Source: JACKDX01 sp964640175 (lineage in GTDB: Bacteria; Myxococcota_A; Polyangia; Polyangiales; GCA-016699535). From it: DNA of 64,000 bases. Shown piece after piece: positions 35,651-42,991 of the stretch; the first letter of the stretch is position 1, and every line of letters begins with the position of its first letter. The position numbers and the translations under genes are program-made. The notes beneath the pieces are model-generated. The model did not search any database. It saw only the letters and a list, made by a program, of their open reading frames with translations, and was not told the DNA's origin. The stretch spans positions 1-64,000 of the forward strand of contig CAZXFW010000001.1 in assembly GCA_964640175.1 (NCBI GenBank). Reading direction: 5' to 3'.

Positions 35651-36521
35651 CAATAGGATGCGCAGGCGCTTCTAATCGATGCACCACTTCCGTGCTGTCA
35701 AGCCCATCCAATGTGATGGAATTACGTCGTTCGCGGAACACACGGATTTCTGCATCTTGACCGACTTGAAGCTGCTTTAGCAACGCTGAAGGAATCAAGG
35801 CATCGCCTGGCTGCTTGGCAATGCACCGTAACCTGTCCTCGCCGCTGAGAATGTCAATGTACAACACTTCGTTAGGCGCTTGAGAATCCCAAGAAAACGC
35901 GAGGTCCTCAGAACGATTCACTGCCCATCCCTCGGGTGCTTGTCCCCTATCGGAAATACCACCCACAGGCGCAACTGCCTGAAGCGCCACTTCAAGCGAG
36001 AACTCAGCCACATCTTGGCTGCCTTGCGTAAAGACAAGATACTGTCCTAACGCCTCTGTACCTCCATTGACATGTTCCTCACTGGCGTAGATCGCTCCCG
36101 TATTCAGACTCCCTAGTTCGGGAAATGTCCGTGGATAAACACGCCGCACTTCAGAGCCTAACTGCAACATTAAGGGCCCAGCATTCAGAAGCTCGATTTG
36201 AGCATCAGGATATTCCTCAGTCAGGGTGTGAGCTTCTTGAAATTGGCACCCTTCCTGTGCAGGAGGCGCAGGAACATCCAAGAGAGCCTGTACTGCATCG
36301 CGAGTCGTATCGTAGTACCTCACAAACACCGCATTAATCTCAAGGTTAAGACTCGCATCCTGCGTGGCTGCTTCTTCATTGTCCTGCGAGGCCCGCTGCG
36401 TTAGACCGAGATAGGCGAACGATCCCGACGCTTGGCCTAACTCTTCTGAGGGAAGATCGCCCTGCGCTTCTGTGCAGCCAGCTACGCACACCAACATCAA
36501 CGCTCCGTGTCGCCACTTCAT
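35640..36521 (-). CDS. Lipoprotein of unknown function, 293 aa
   Basis: ATG 36521 gives MKWRHGALMLVCVAGC, a short type II signal with lipobox VAGC, followed by TEAQGD. The frame extends to 36560 but this start fits best. The mature protein is acidic and beta-rich with no recognised family. It includes two regions that look like immunoglobulin-like strands (ALMLQLGSEVRRVYPR and LAFSWDSQAPNEVLYIDILSG), the second resembling dockerin-like or FN3-type sandwich edges. No catalytic residues are visible. Its 3' end overlaps the convergent PATAN/J-domain gene by 11 nt. Confidence 0.65.
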   Translation of the reverse strand: MKWRHGALMLVCVAGCTEAQGDLPSEELGQASGSFAYLGLTQRASQDNEEAATQDASLNLEINAVFVRYYDTTRDAVQALLDVPAPPAQEGCQFQEAHTLTEEYPDAQIELLNAGPLMLQLGSEVRRVYPRTFPELGSLNTGAIYASEEHVNGGTEALGQYLVFTQGSQDVAEFSLEVALQAVAPVGGISDRGQAPEGWAVNRSEDLAFSWDSQAPNEVLYIDILSGEDRLRCIAKQPGDALIPSALLKQLQVGQDAEIRVFRERRNSITLDGLDSTEVVHRLEAPAHPIVIF

Positions 36522-36776
36522 CGTACTGCGCCAACCTTCTTTATGAGTATACGAGCACATGCTTCGAACCGCAAAATCTCAATCGATTGAAACTATTGGA
36601 TATTCTAGCATAGCACAGACATCCACTCCCGCCCGGTACCATTCCTGAGCATGTCGTGCAAGGTATGACAAGGTACCCTTCCACTGTTTATTTCCTATCA
36701 CAATGCTCTTCTATGACATGACGCTTTTTGAAAAACTCACCGGCAACCTGTTGAATTGATTCACTAAGCTATTGAA

Positions 36777-37520
36777 ATGCTTCACTCCCATCCGTGGACT
36801 GCCTTTTGCATCCGTCAGACACCCATGCCAAGGCGTTCCCCAGGTCAGTCAATGCGCGGCCCCCGCGAGCGGCTGTGTGAAGTTGGAATCGAAGCATTAA
36901 GCGATGCAGAACTTGTGGCATTGCTTTTAGGAACAGGCTCTGTGCAGGAGCCGGTTTCCACCCTTGCCCATAAACTCCTAGACGGCGTGGGAGGCCTTGA
37001 AGGGCTCGAACGCCACGGCATCGGAACTCTGGCAAATCACTCTGGAATAGGCATCGGCAAAGCCTCCCGTCTCATCGCAGCCATCGAACTCGGTAAACGG
37101 GTGCACATTCGACCTATTCTGCAAAAGCAAGCGCTGACATCCAGCATTCAGGTGGATGCTGCCATGCGTCCTCGTCTGGCAGGATTGCCCAACGAACAAT
37201 TCTTCGCATTGCCAATGGACAGTAAATTCCGCAGTCTAGGCGAACTCCGACTTGCCATAGGCGGACTTCACTGCTGTGCCGTTTCCCCTGCGGATGTGTT
37301 TCGAGCCTTGCTAAGAGAAGTCGCGGCTGCTGTCATCGTCGTACATAATCATCCCAGTGGCGATCCCCACCCTAGTCCCGAAGATATCGCTTTCACGGAA
37401 CGCCTATATGCCGCAGGAAACTTGCTGGCCATCCATGTGCTTGACCACGTGATTATTGGCAGAGAAGGCTATTATAGCTTCCTGGATCATGGTCTTCTTC
37501 CGGATCCGCCCCGGCCTTGA
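36777..37520 (+). CDS. radC: RadC-family JAB/JAMM-domain protein
   Basis: A RadC-type protein. The N-terminal helix-hairpin-helix part begins GPRERLCEVGIEALSDAEL. The C-terminal JAMM metalloprotease-like domain has the metal motif HNHPSGDPHPSPEDIAFT, with the upstream Glu in NEQFFAL. Despite the name its biochemical role is unproven. Starts at 36825 and 36852 (MRGPRERL) are as plausible as the longest ATG. No clear ribosome site separates them. It lies just upstream of the rpmH-rnpA block on the same strand. The usual LNxKN after the Glu is replaced by PMDSKF, a mild divergence. Confidence 0.85.
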   Translation: MLHSHPWTAFCIRQTPMPRRSPGQSMRGPRERLCEVGIEALSDAELVALLLGTGSVQEPVSTLAHKLLDGVGGLEGLERHGIGTLANHSGIGIGKASRLIAAIELGKRVHIRPILQKQALTSSIQVDAAMRPRLAGLPNEQFFALPMDSKFRSLGELRLAIGGLHCCAVSPADVFRALLREVAAAVIVVHNHPSGDPHPSPEDIAFTERLYAAGNLLAIHVLDHVIIGREGYYSFLDHGLLPDPPRP

Positions 37521-37577
37521 CACCCCGCAAGCCCCATGCTTAACTCGCACGCTAATTAATTTTCTGGAGTTTTAGCC

Positions 37578-37727
37578 GTGAAGCGCACTTACCAACCTCA
37601 TCGAAAGCGTCGTGCACGTACCCATGGCTTTCGCGCACGTATGAAAACCGCGGCTGGACGTAAAGTTATCAATGCCCGACGGCGCAAAGGCCGTAGGTCG
37701 TTGGCCGTTTCTGTGTACACCAAGTAA
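37578..37727 (+). CDS. rpmH: 50S ribosomal protein L34
   Basis: A 49-residue protein starting at GTG, read as MKRTYQPHRKRRARTHGF, with RMKTAAGRKVINARRRKGR and ending SVYTK. This is the near-invariant L34 sequence of the large ribosomal subunit. GGAG lies 8 nt before the GTG. Its neighbour rnpA starts 31 nt downstream, the classic pairing. dnaA, usually upstream of rpmH, is absent; radC takes the place. Confidence 0.97.
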   Translation: MKRTYQPHRKRRARTHGFRARMKTAAGRKVINARRRKGRRSLAVSVYTK

Positions 37728-37757
37728 GCCTTTTTCAGGGCCTACCGTAGGGGGGCC

Positions 37758-38162
37758 ATGCCACCCCATCGTTCCTCATCATCACTTGGCGCTAACCATC
37801 GTTTTCCCCCCGAGCATCGGATCCGTCGTCGTGCCCACTATCAAACCGTTCAACAGCGTGGCTTCCGAGTTCAAACCGCCAATTTTACTTGGCTGCTTAT
37901 GGCGAATGTTGAAGGCAGCCGGCTTGGCATCACTGCAAATAAGCGTGTCGGCAACGCCGTACGGCGTAATCGAATCAAACGTATTTTAAGAGAAGTGTTT
38001 CGTCGTCATCCTGATATGTTTCCAATACACTGTGACATTGTGGCCATCCCACGCTCCCAAAGCCTGGTGGTAAGTTATTGGCAGGTGCTCGAAGAAGTTA
38101 AAGGCGCACAATCCCGGTTGAGGCTTCCTGCCCCACGCTCTGCTCCTACAGGCAAACCATGA
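37758..38162 (+). CDS. rnpA: Ribonuclease P protein component
   Basis: The protein subunit of RNase P, which helps the RNA enzyme mature tRNA 5' ends. The 134-residue basic protein has HRIRRRAHYQTVQQRGFRV in the early part. The signature GITANKRVGNAVRRNRIKR, the RNR RNA-binding motif, is followed by ILREVFRRH. The N-terminal 15 residues are weakly conserved, so the start could be slightly later. The last 4 nt overlap yidD (ATGA). Confidence 0.95.
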   Translation: MPPHRSSSSLGANHRFPPEHRIRRRAHYQTVQQRGFRVQTANFTWLLMANVEGSRLGITANKRVGNAVRRNRIKRILREVFRRHPDMFPIHCDIVAIPRSQSLVVSYWQVLEEVKGAQSRLRLPAPRSAPTGKP

Positions 38163-38386
38163 AACGTTTGCTTCTCGGATTGATTTACCTCTACCAATGG
38201 ACCCTCAGTCCTTTACTGGGTCGTCATTGTCGGTTTGAGCCCTCCTGTTCACATTATGCTACGGCATGCATTGCGCACCATGGGCCGTGGGCAGGCATTC
38301 GGCTCACTCTCAAACGGCTTTGCCGTTGTCATCCCTTTCATCCAGGTGGATTTGATCCGCCGCCTTCTTTTTCGACACAGCGATAA
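38159..38386 (+). CDS. yidD: Membrane protein insertion efficiency factor YidD
   Basis: A 75-residue YidD-family protein that aids YidC-dependent membrane insertion. It contains LYQWTLSPLLGRHCRFEPSC, the most conserved stretch, with Cys pairs, then SHYATACIAHHGPWAG and RCHPFHPGGFDPPP at the C-terminus, which matches the family. It overlaps rnpA by 4 nt and precedes yidC by 8 nt. Confidence 0.95.
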   Translation: MKRLLLGLIYLYQWTLSPLLGRHCRFEPSCSHYATACIAHHGPWAGIRLTLKRLCRCHPFHPGGFDPPPSFSTQR

Positions 38387-38394
38387 AAACGCTT

Positions 38395-40104
38395 ATGGAA
38401 CGCAACAAACGCTTTATCACCATCTGGCTCACGACAGGACTTGTTCTCGCTGCAGTTTACTTCCTCGACCAGCGTCACGCTGCAGGTGCTGACACTCCGT
38501 TAAAACCGCCCACCCAGCAACCTGCAGCACCTCCACCATCTCCTTTAAAACCTTTAGAACAACAACAGCCCATCCGCATTCAAACCGCAGACTATGTAGC
38601 TTCCGTCAGCCCCTACAATTCTGCACTCACACGATTTGAATTACGTCATGAACGGTTTCAAAAAAACAATCGTCCACTTAATTTAATCACCACCGATCAA
38701 CCCGATTATCTGCCTCTTCACTTTAATCTCCAGGGAAGCCAGCTCACTCAGCACGCTCCAACCCTGATTGAACAACAGTCAGAGCAAGCGGCTACCTTTG
38801 TGTGGAAAGAGCCCGGTTTGACAGTAGCTCGCAAGCTTGAAGCAGGCCAACACCCTTACCAACTGTGGTCAACCATTCGGGTATCGAATCTTGGAAACAA
38901 ACCCAAAACGCTTCAACTAAGCATTGGCACCTATCACTACGTCAAACGAAGTGAGGAATCTGGTGGATTCTTAGCGGTCAGTTCTGCTCAGACAAGCCAC
39001 GGCATTTGTCGCATTCAAGATGAGATCGTACGTGAAGACCGCAAAAAGCTCTTGAAGAAACACGCCTATAAAGGCGACGTGCGTATGGCTGCGACAGAAA
39101 ACATGTATTTCGTCAATGCATTGGCTCCCAATACGCCGCGCGCCAACGCCTGCCGGATGCGTGTATCCAATCGGGGAGGCACCGTTAAAGACCCTCTCGG
39201 CTCATTGTTCATGGTTGACTTGGAATACCCCACCCTCACACTTCAGCCGGGACAATCACACATCTATAAAACACTTGCTTACATCGGTCCCAAAACGCCT
39301 GAAGATTTACAGCGCGCAGGCCATGGATTTGCCAAGGTCATCAACCTTGGTTTTTTCTCGTACTTGGCAAGCTACCTCACCCAACTGCTAAGCGGCATTC
39401 ATAACTACGTCCCCAATTGGGGCATCGCCATTATTTTACTTACGCTACTCGTCAAGCTACTGCTTTTCCCGCTAACCGCCAAAAGCTTTCAGTCCATGGC
39501 ACGCATGCGGCTTCTGAAGCCCGAGCTTGACCAACTCAACGAACTCTACAAAGACGACCGCGAAAAGCGTGGCGCAGCCACGATGGAGCTCTATCGAAAA
39601 CACAAGATCAACCCATTGGGCGGGTGCTTACCACAACTCTTGCAACTACCTATTTGGTGGGCACTTTACACCTCCCTTTCCACCAATGTTGAGCTTTACC
39701 ACTCCAAATTCTTTTTATGGTGGGTCGATCTTTCTGCACCCGATCCGTACTTTGTGTTGCCCGTCGCGCTTGGCGTGCTCATGTATATACAACAAAAACT
39801 AACACCGACAGCCATGGATCCAGCCCAGGCTAAAGTGATGATGTACATGATGCCGCTAATGATGACTGGGTTTATGTTGTTCTTACCTTCAGGATTATGC
39901 CTTTATATTCTTACCAACTCTGTCCTAAGTATTACTCAACAGAAATATTTTGAGCACACATCTACATCAGCATCGGCAACTGCTGAGGATACTTTACCGA
40001 CAACTACTCTCGAACCGATCAACCTATCTTCAACGTCAACTAAACCGCGTAAGCCAATTAACCGGAGGTCTCGCCGTGGAAAAACAAAAGCCGCCCGTAC
40101 TTGA
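38395..40104 (+). CDS. yidC: Membrane protein insertase YidC
   Basis: YidC inserts proteins into the inner membrane, alone or with SecYEG. The 569-residue Gram-negative form has an N-terminal helix (ITIWLTTGLVLAAVYFL), a large periplasmic beta domain (about 50-320), and the 60KD_IMP core. The core contains VPNWGIAIILLTLLVKLLLFPL with the hydrophilic-groove Lys/Arg region, KINPLGGCLPQLLQLPIWWAL, and three more helices. The C-terminal tail is basic (RRSRRGKT), as expected for ribosome contact. Its final 29 nt overlap khpB. The order rpmH, rnpA, yidD, yidC, khpB is classic. Confidence 0.95.
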   Translation: MERNKRFITIWLTTGLVLAAVYFLDQRHAAGADTPLKPPTQQPAAPPPSPLKPLEQQQPIRIQTADYVASVSPYNSALTRFELRHERFQKNNRPLNLITTDQPDYLPLHFNLQGSQLTQHAPTLIEQQSEQAATFVWKEPGLTVARKLEAGQHPYQLWSTIRVSNLGNKPKTLQLSIGTYHYVKRSEESGGFLAVSSAQTSHGICRIQDEIVREDRKKLLKKHAYKGDVRMAATENMYFVNALAPNTPRANACRMRVSNRGGTVKDPLGSLFMVDLEYPTLTLQPGQSHIYKTLAYIGPKTPEDLQRAGHGFAKVINLGFFSYLASYLTQLLSGIHNYVPNWGIAIILLTLLVKLLLFPLTAKSFQSMARMRLLKPELDQLNELYKDDREKRGAATMELYRKHKINPLGGCLPQLLQLPIWWALYTSLSTNVELYHSKFFLWWVDLSAPDPYFVLPVALGVLMYIQQKLTPTAMDPAQAKVMMYMMPLMMTGFMLFLPSGLCLYILTNSVLSITQQKYFEHTSTSASATAEDTLPTTTLEPINLSSTSTKPRKPINRRSRRGKTKAART

Positions 40105-40636
40105 TGGAGCACTCATCGTCGCAGACGAAGACGAATTTGACGACGAACTTGAAAAACCTGGACAGCCAGGCGATGGCAAGGCGGAACTTGCGCTCGAAGT
40201 GCTCGGTGAACTTATTGAAAAAATGCACTTCGATACGGAAGTAAGTATCCGCGAAGATGCGGAACGCATCGTTCTCGATGTCTCGGGTGAAGACACTGGC
40301 CGGGTCATCGGCCGCAAAGGACAAACGCTCGACGCGCTTCAGTTTTTGGTTAACAAGGTTGTCAATCGGTTCCCTGAAGGCAGGCGTCATATCATTGTGG
40401 ACTCAGGCGATTACCGCCAACGTCACGATGAAGGCCTGATGTCCTTAGCAAGGCGCCAAGCTTCACGTGCGGTCAAACGTGGCACGGTCGTCACATTAGA
40501 GCCCATGTCTCCACGTGATCGTCGAGTGATTCACTTGTCTTTGGCCAAGTTCCCTGGCGTACGGACACGCTCGGATGGAGAAGGCCTGGGCCGCAGAATC
40601 CAAATCATTCCCGCACGGCGCCATTCACACGAATGA
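40076..40636 (+). CDS. khpB: KH/R3H RNA-binding protein KhpB (Jag)
   Basis: A 186-residue RNA-binding protein. The GTG at 40076, with GGAGG 7 nt upstream, is preferred to the upstream ATG at 39950, which lies inside yidC. An acidic, probably disordered start (DEDEFDDELEK) replaces the usual Jag-N domain. The KH domain shows GRVIGRKGQTLDALQFLVN, and the R3H domain RDRRVIHLSLA. It probably modulates cell division or envelope mRNAs. It overlaps yidC by 29 nt and msrB by 4 nt, so expression is linked to both. Confidence 0.9.
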   Translation: MEKQKPPVLDGALIVADEDEFDDELEKPGQPGDGKAELALEVLGELIEKMHFDTEVSIREDAERIVLDVSGEDTGRVIGRKGQTLDALQFLVNKVVNRFPEGRRHIIVDSGDYRQRHDEGLMSLARRQASRAVKRGTVVTLEPMSPRDRRVIHLSLAKFPGVRTRSDGEGLGRRIQIIPARRHSHE

Positions 40637-41037
40637 AATCTGCTCCCTTTCCCTGCAGTGAAGCCGAATGGAAAGCGTGCCTGAGCCCGGAGCAGTATAA
40701 CGTATTGCGCGAAAAAGGCACCGAGCCTCCTTTCACAGGCACTTACTATAAACATAAAGAAACTGGCATCTATCACTGCGGCGCATGCAAGCATCCGCTA
40801 TTTACTTCCGAAACCAAATACGACTCAGGTTCTGGCTGGCCAAGCTTTTTTCAACCCATGACTTCTGAAAGTGTTCTGCACGAACCAGATCACAGCCATG
40901 GCATGGCCCGCATCGAAGTGAAATGTGCTCGATGCAACTCTCATTTAGGACACGTCTTTGACGATGGGCCAAATCCCACCGGCAAACGCTACTGCATCAA
41001 CTCCCTTTCGCTCAATTTCAACCCCACCCAAGACTAA
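40633..41037 (+). CDS. msrB: Peptide-methionine (R)-S-oxide reductase
   Basis: MsrB reduces methionine-R-sulfoxide in proteins. It contains two zinc-binding CxxC motifs (CGAC and CARC), the substrate-pocket SGSGWPSFFQP, HLGHVFDDGP, and RYCINSLSL with the catalytic Cys near the C-terminus. The protein is 134 residues with no signal peptide, so it is cytosolic. The start overlaps khpB by 4 nt (ATGA), placing a repair enzyme at the end of the yidC operon. It ends 36 nt from the convergent rsmG. Confidence 0.95.
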   Translation: MKSAPFPCSEAEWKACLSPEQYNVLREKGTEPPFTGTYYKHKETGIYHCGACKHPLFTSETKYDSGSGWPSFFQPMTSESVLHEPDHSHGMARIEVKCARCNSHLGHVFDDGPNPTGKRYCINSLSLNFNPTQD

Positions 41038-41073
41038 CGGCCGGCGAGAAACTGTGCTGCAGAGTCAGGGTGT

Positions 41074-41730
41074 TTATCTATTCATTCTAAAGAGCACTCG
41101 GATGTGACGCGGCGCTTCGGAAAAGGGCCATTGGTATTCATATTCTTGCTGCATCAACGCTTCGGTTGGAATAGGAACTGCCTTGAGCCCATCGGTTCCA
41201 AGCACAAGGCATTGAGGCGCTAACTTCAGGCCAAGAGACTGCCACTCGGGTGGATTGAACGTCGCACGGGACATGGCAACGTCAAAAACCTGTCCCTGCA
41301 TCACAGCTTCAGGATGCTTGGGATCTAAGCGTGCTTCACTGACTGAAAGCCGCGCCCCAAGATCGAGTACTCCAATGGCATAGCGCAAAAACGCTGCTCT
41401 CTTTTGCCGAGGCTCTACCAAAAGTCCACGGATATCCTGCCGCAAAAGTGCCAAGGGAATGACTGGAGCGCCTGCACCCGCACCCACATCAATCACGCGT
41501 GCATCTTTGGAAACCATCGTAAGGGAACTCAGCACAAGCGCATCAGCAAGCAAAATCTCCACAAGCTCCTGAGGTTTTTTGGCACCAGTCAGGTTATGGC
41601 GTCGATCCCACGTTGACACCAACTCCGTATATGTAACCAACCGTGCAAGTTGATCTTCCGTCAACGCCATGGGCGCCAGTTTGGCGACAACCTCTCGAAT
41701 CCAAGGTATGTCTTGCGGTACGTGAAACAT
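41074..41730 (-). CDS. rsmG: 16S rRNA (guanine-N7) methyltransferase RsmG
   Basis: RsmG (GidB) methylates G527 of 16S rRNA. The sequence shows VSTWDRRHNLTGAKKP, a family marker. The SAM motif VIDVGAGAGAPVIPLAL follows, then LVEPRQKRAAFLRYA. The usual DVAMSRA segment replaces the conserved xSRAxA. The C-terminus ends in IRVLFRMNR. The ATG at 41730 was chosen over the frame start at 41751. Its CAT overlaps the divergent ATG at 41729, so no intergenic space remains. Confidence 0.85.
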   Translation of the reverse strand: MFHVPQDIPWIREVVAKLAPMALTEDQLARLVTYTELVSTWDRRHNLTGAKKPQELVEILLADALVLSSLTMVSKDARVIDVGAGAGAPVIPLALLRQDIRGLLVEPRQKRAAFLRYAIGVLDLGARLSVSEARLDPKHPEAVMQGQVFDVAMSRATFNPPEWQSLGLKLAPQCLVLGTDGLKAVPIPTEALMQQEYEYQWPFSEAPRHIRVLFRMNR

Positions 41731-42841
41731 GTCGAACTCGTTTGATCTCAATCAGCTTAACCATGTGCTCCGCTCTATCTACGGTAAAGCACCTGTTCAC
41801 AGTCAGCTCCAAACCTTGCGCGGCGATGCCTCCACTCGACGCTATTATAGGCTTCTTTTTAGCATGGAACCCCAAGAAGCTCCCAGTACAAGGATTGTCA
41901 TGCAATTTGCGAGCCCATCGGCTGCAAGCGATGAGATCACCAGCGGTCCTAAATCCGAAAACCACCATTTTCTAGACGTTCAAGCCCTGCTTCGTGAACG
42001 TGGCCTGCCTGTGCCTCTCGTGTACTTCGCCGACTTAACAACAGGAATGGTTTTACTTGAAGACTTGGGCGACCAAACGCTCGAAGCCTATCTACAAACC
42101 GTGCCGAATGCCCAATGGGAAGGAGTTTATAAAGACGTGGTCGAACTTCTGGCGTTCATGCACCGCGCCTGTGAAGCGCCCGATCCCACATGCATTGTGT
42201 ATCAGCGACGCTTTGATGCAGCGCTTCTTGCATGGGAGCTTGATCACTTTCGTGAATGGGGGCTTGAAGCGCTATACGGACCTTTACCAGCGGACACACG
42301 CCAAGAACTGCAAACGTGTTTTGAGACAATTACCAAACGCATACTTGAGATCCCCGAAGGGTTTTGCCATCGCGACTTTCAGTCACGCAACCTGATGCGC
42401 ACGCCTCATCGTTCCCACGGCCAGGTGACCGGAGGGCCTGCTCAACACCAGCCAGGCCCATGGACCCTCATTGACTTTCAAGATGCACTGATAGGCCCTC
42501 GCCCTTATGACTTAGCAGCGCTGCTCTGCGACTCGTACCTCACCCTTGAGCCGGAATTGCAAACCCTTCTTATCGAGCATTACACCGATACCCTGCACTT
42601 AGACCAAGCCGAAAAGCATCGTTTTATCGAGGACTTTTGGTGGGTGGCACTGCAGCGTAAGCTTAAAGACGCGGGGCGATTCATTTTTATCGATCGGGTG
42701 CGAAAAAACCCTGCATTTTTGCCATATTACGTCCCTAGCCTCCAGTATGTCGCTCGTGCGTTGGCCCACCGCCAGGGGCTTGAGCCCCTTAAAATGCTCG
42801 TCTCTCAAAGCCTGGAACGCTATGGCACGCTGCCCGATTAA
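41729..42841 (+). CDS. APH-fold phosphotransferase, AmgK (sugar kinase)-like
   Basis: The 370-residue protein has an aminoglycoside-phosphotransferase/choline-kinase fold. RGDASTRRYYRL is the P-loop-like start of the AmgK group. VLLEDLGDQTLEAYL follows, then the catalytic HRDFQSRNLM (Brenner motif) and DFQDALIGPRPYDLAALLCDSY with the metal-binding Asp. AmgK phosphorylates N-acetylmuramate or GlcNAc in cell-wall recycling, which would fit NagZ. The usual partner MurU is not adjacent, so the sugar is inferred. It is divergent from rsmG. Confidence 0.75.
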   Translation: MSNSFDLNQLNHVLRSIYGKAPVHSQLQTLRGDASTRRYYRLLFSMEPQEAPSTRIVMQFASPSAASDEITSGPKSENHHFLDVQALLRERGLPVPLVYFADLTTGMVLLEDLGDQTLEAYLQTVPNAQWEGVYKDVVELLAFMHRACEAPDPTCIVYQRRFDAALLAWELDHFREWGLEALYGPLPADTRQELQTCFETITKRILEIPEGFCHRDFQSRNLMRTPHRSHGQVTGGPAQHQPGPWTLIDFQDALIGPRPYDLAALLCDSYLTLEPELQTLLIEHYTDTLHLDQAEKHRFIEDFWWVALQRKLKDAGRFIFIDRVRKNPAFLPYYVPSLQYVARALAHRQGLEPLKMLVSQSLERYGTLPD

Positions 42842-42991
42842 CACGCGGTTTTTACTACATAAGACTTGCTCTTAATACTGGAGTGCATAGACTTCGCCGG
42901 TCTGGCCCACCTGACATACAAGTCCCGTAGGCCGGATGTGGCGCTAGATACTTTCGGCATTGAGCCGTTAATCCTTGAGGAGCAAAAATTC

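Noticed and set aside
36128..36136. A DnaA-box-like TGTGGATAA near the yidC region as an origin sign
   Set aside because: Only one copy with a mismatch was seen, inside a coding region.
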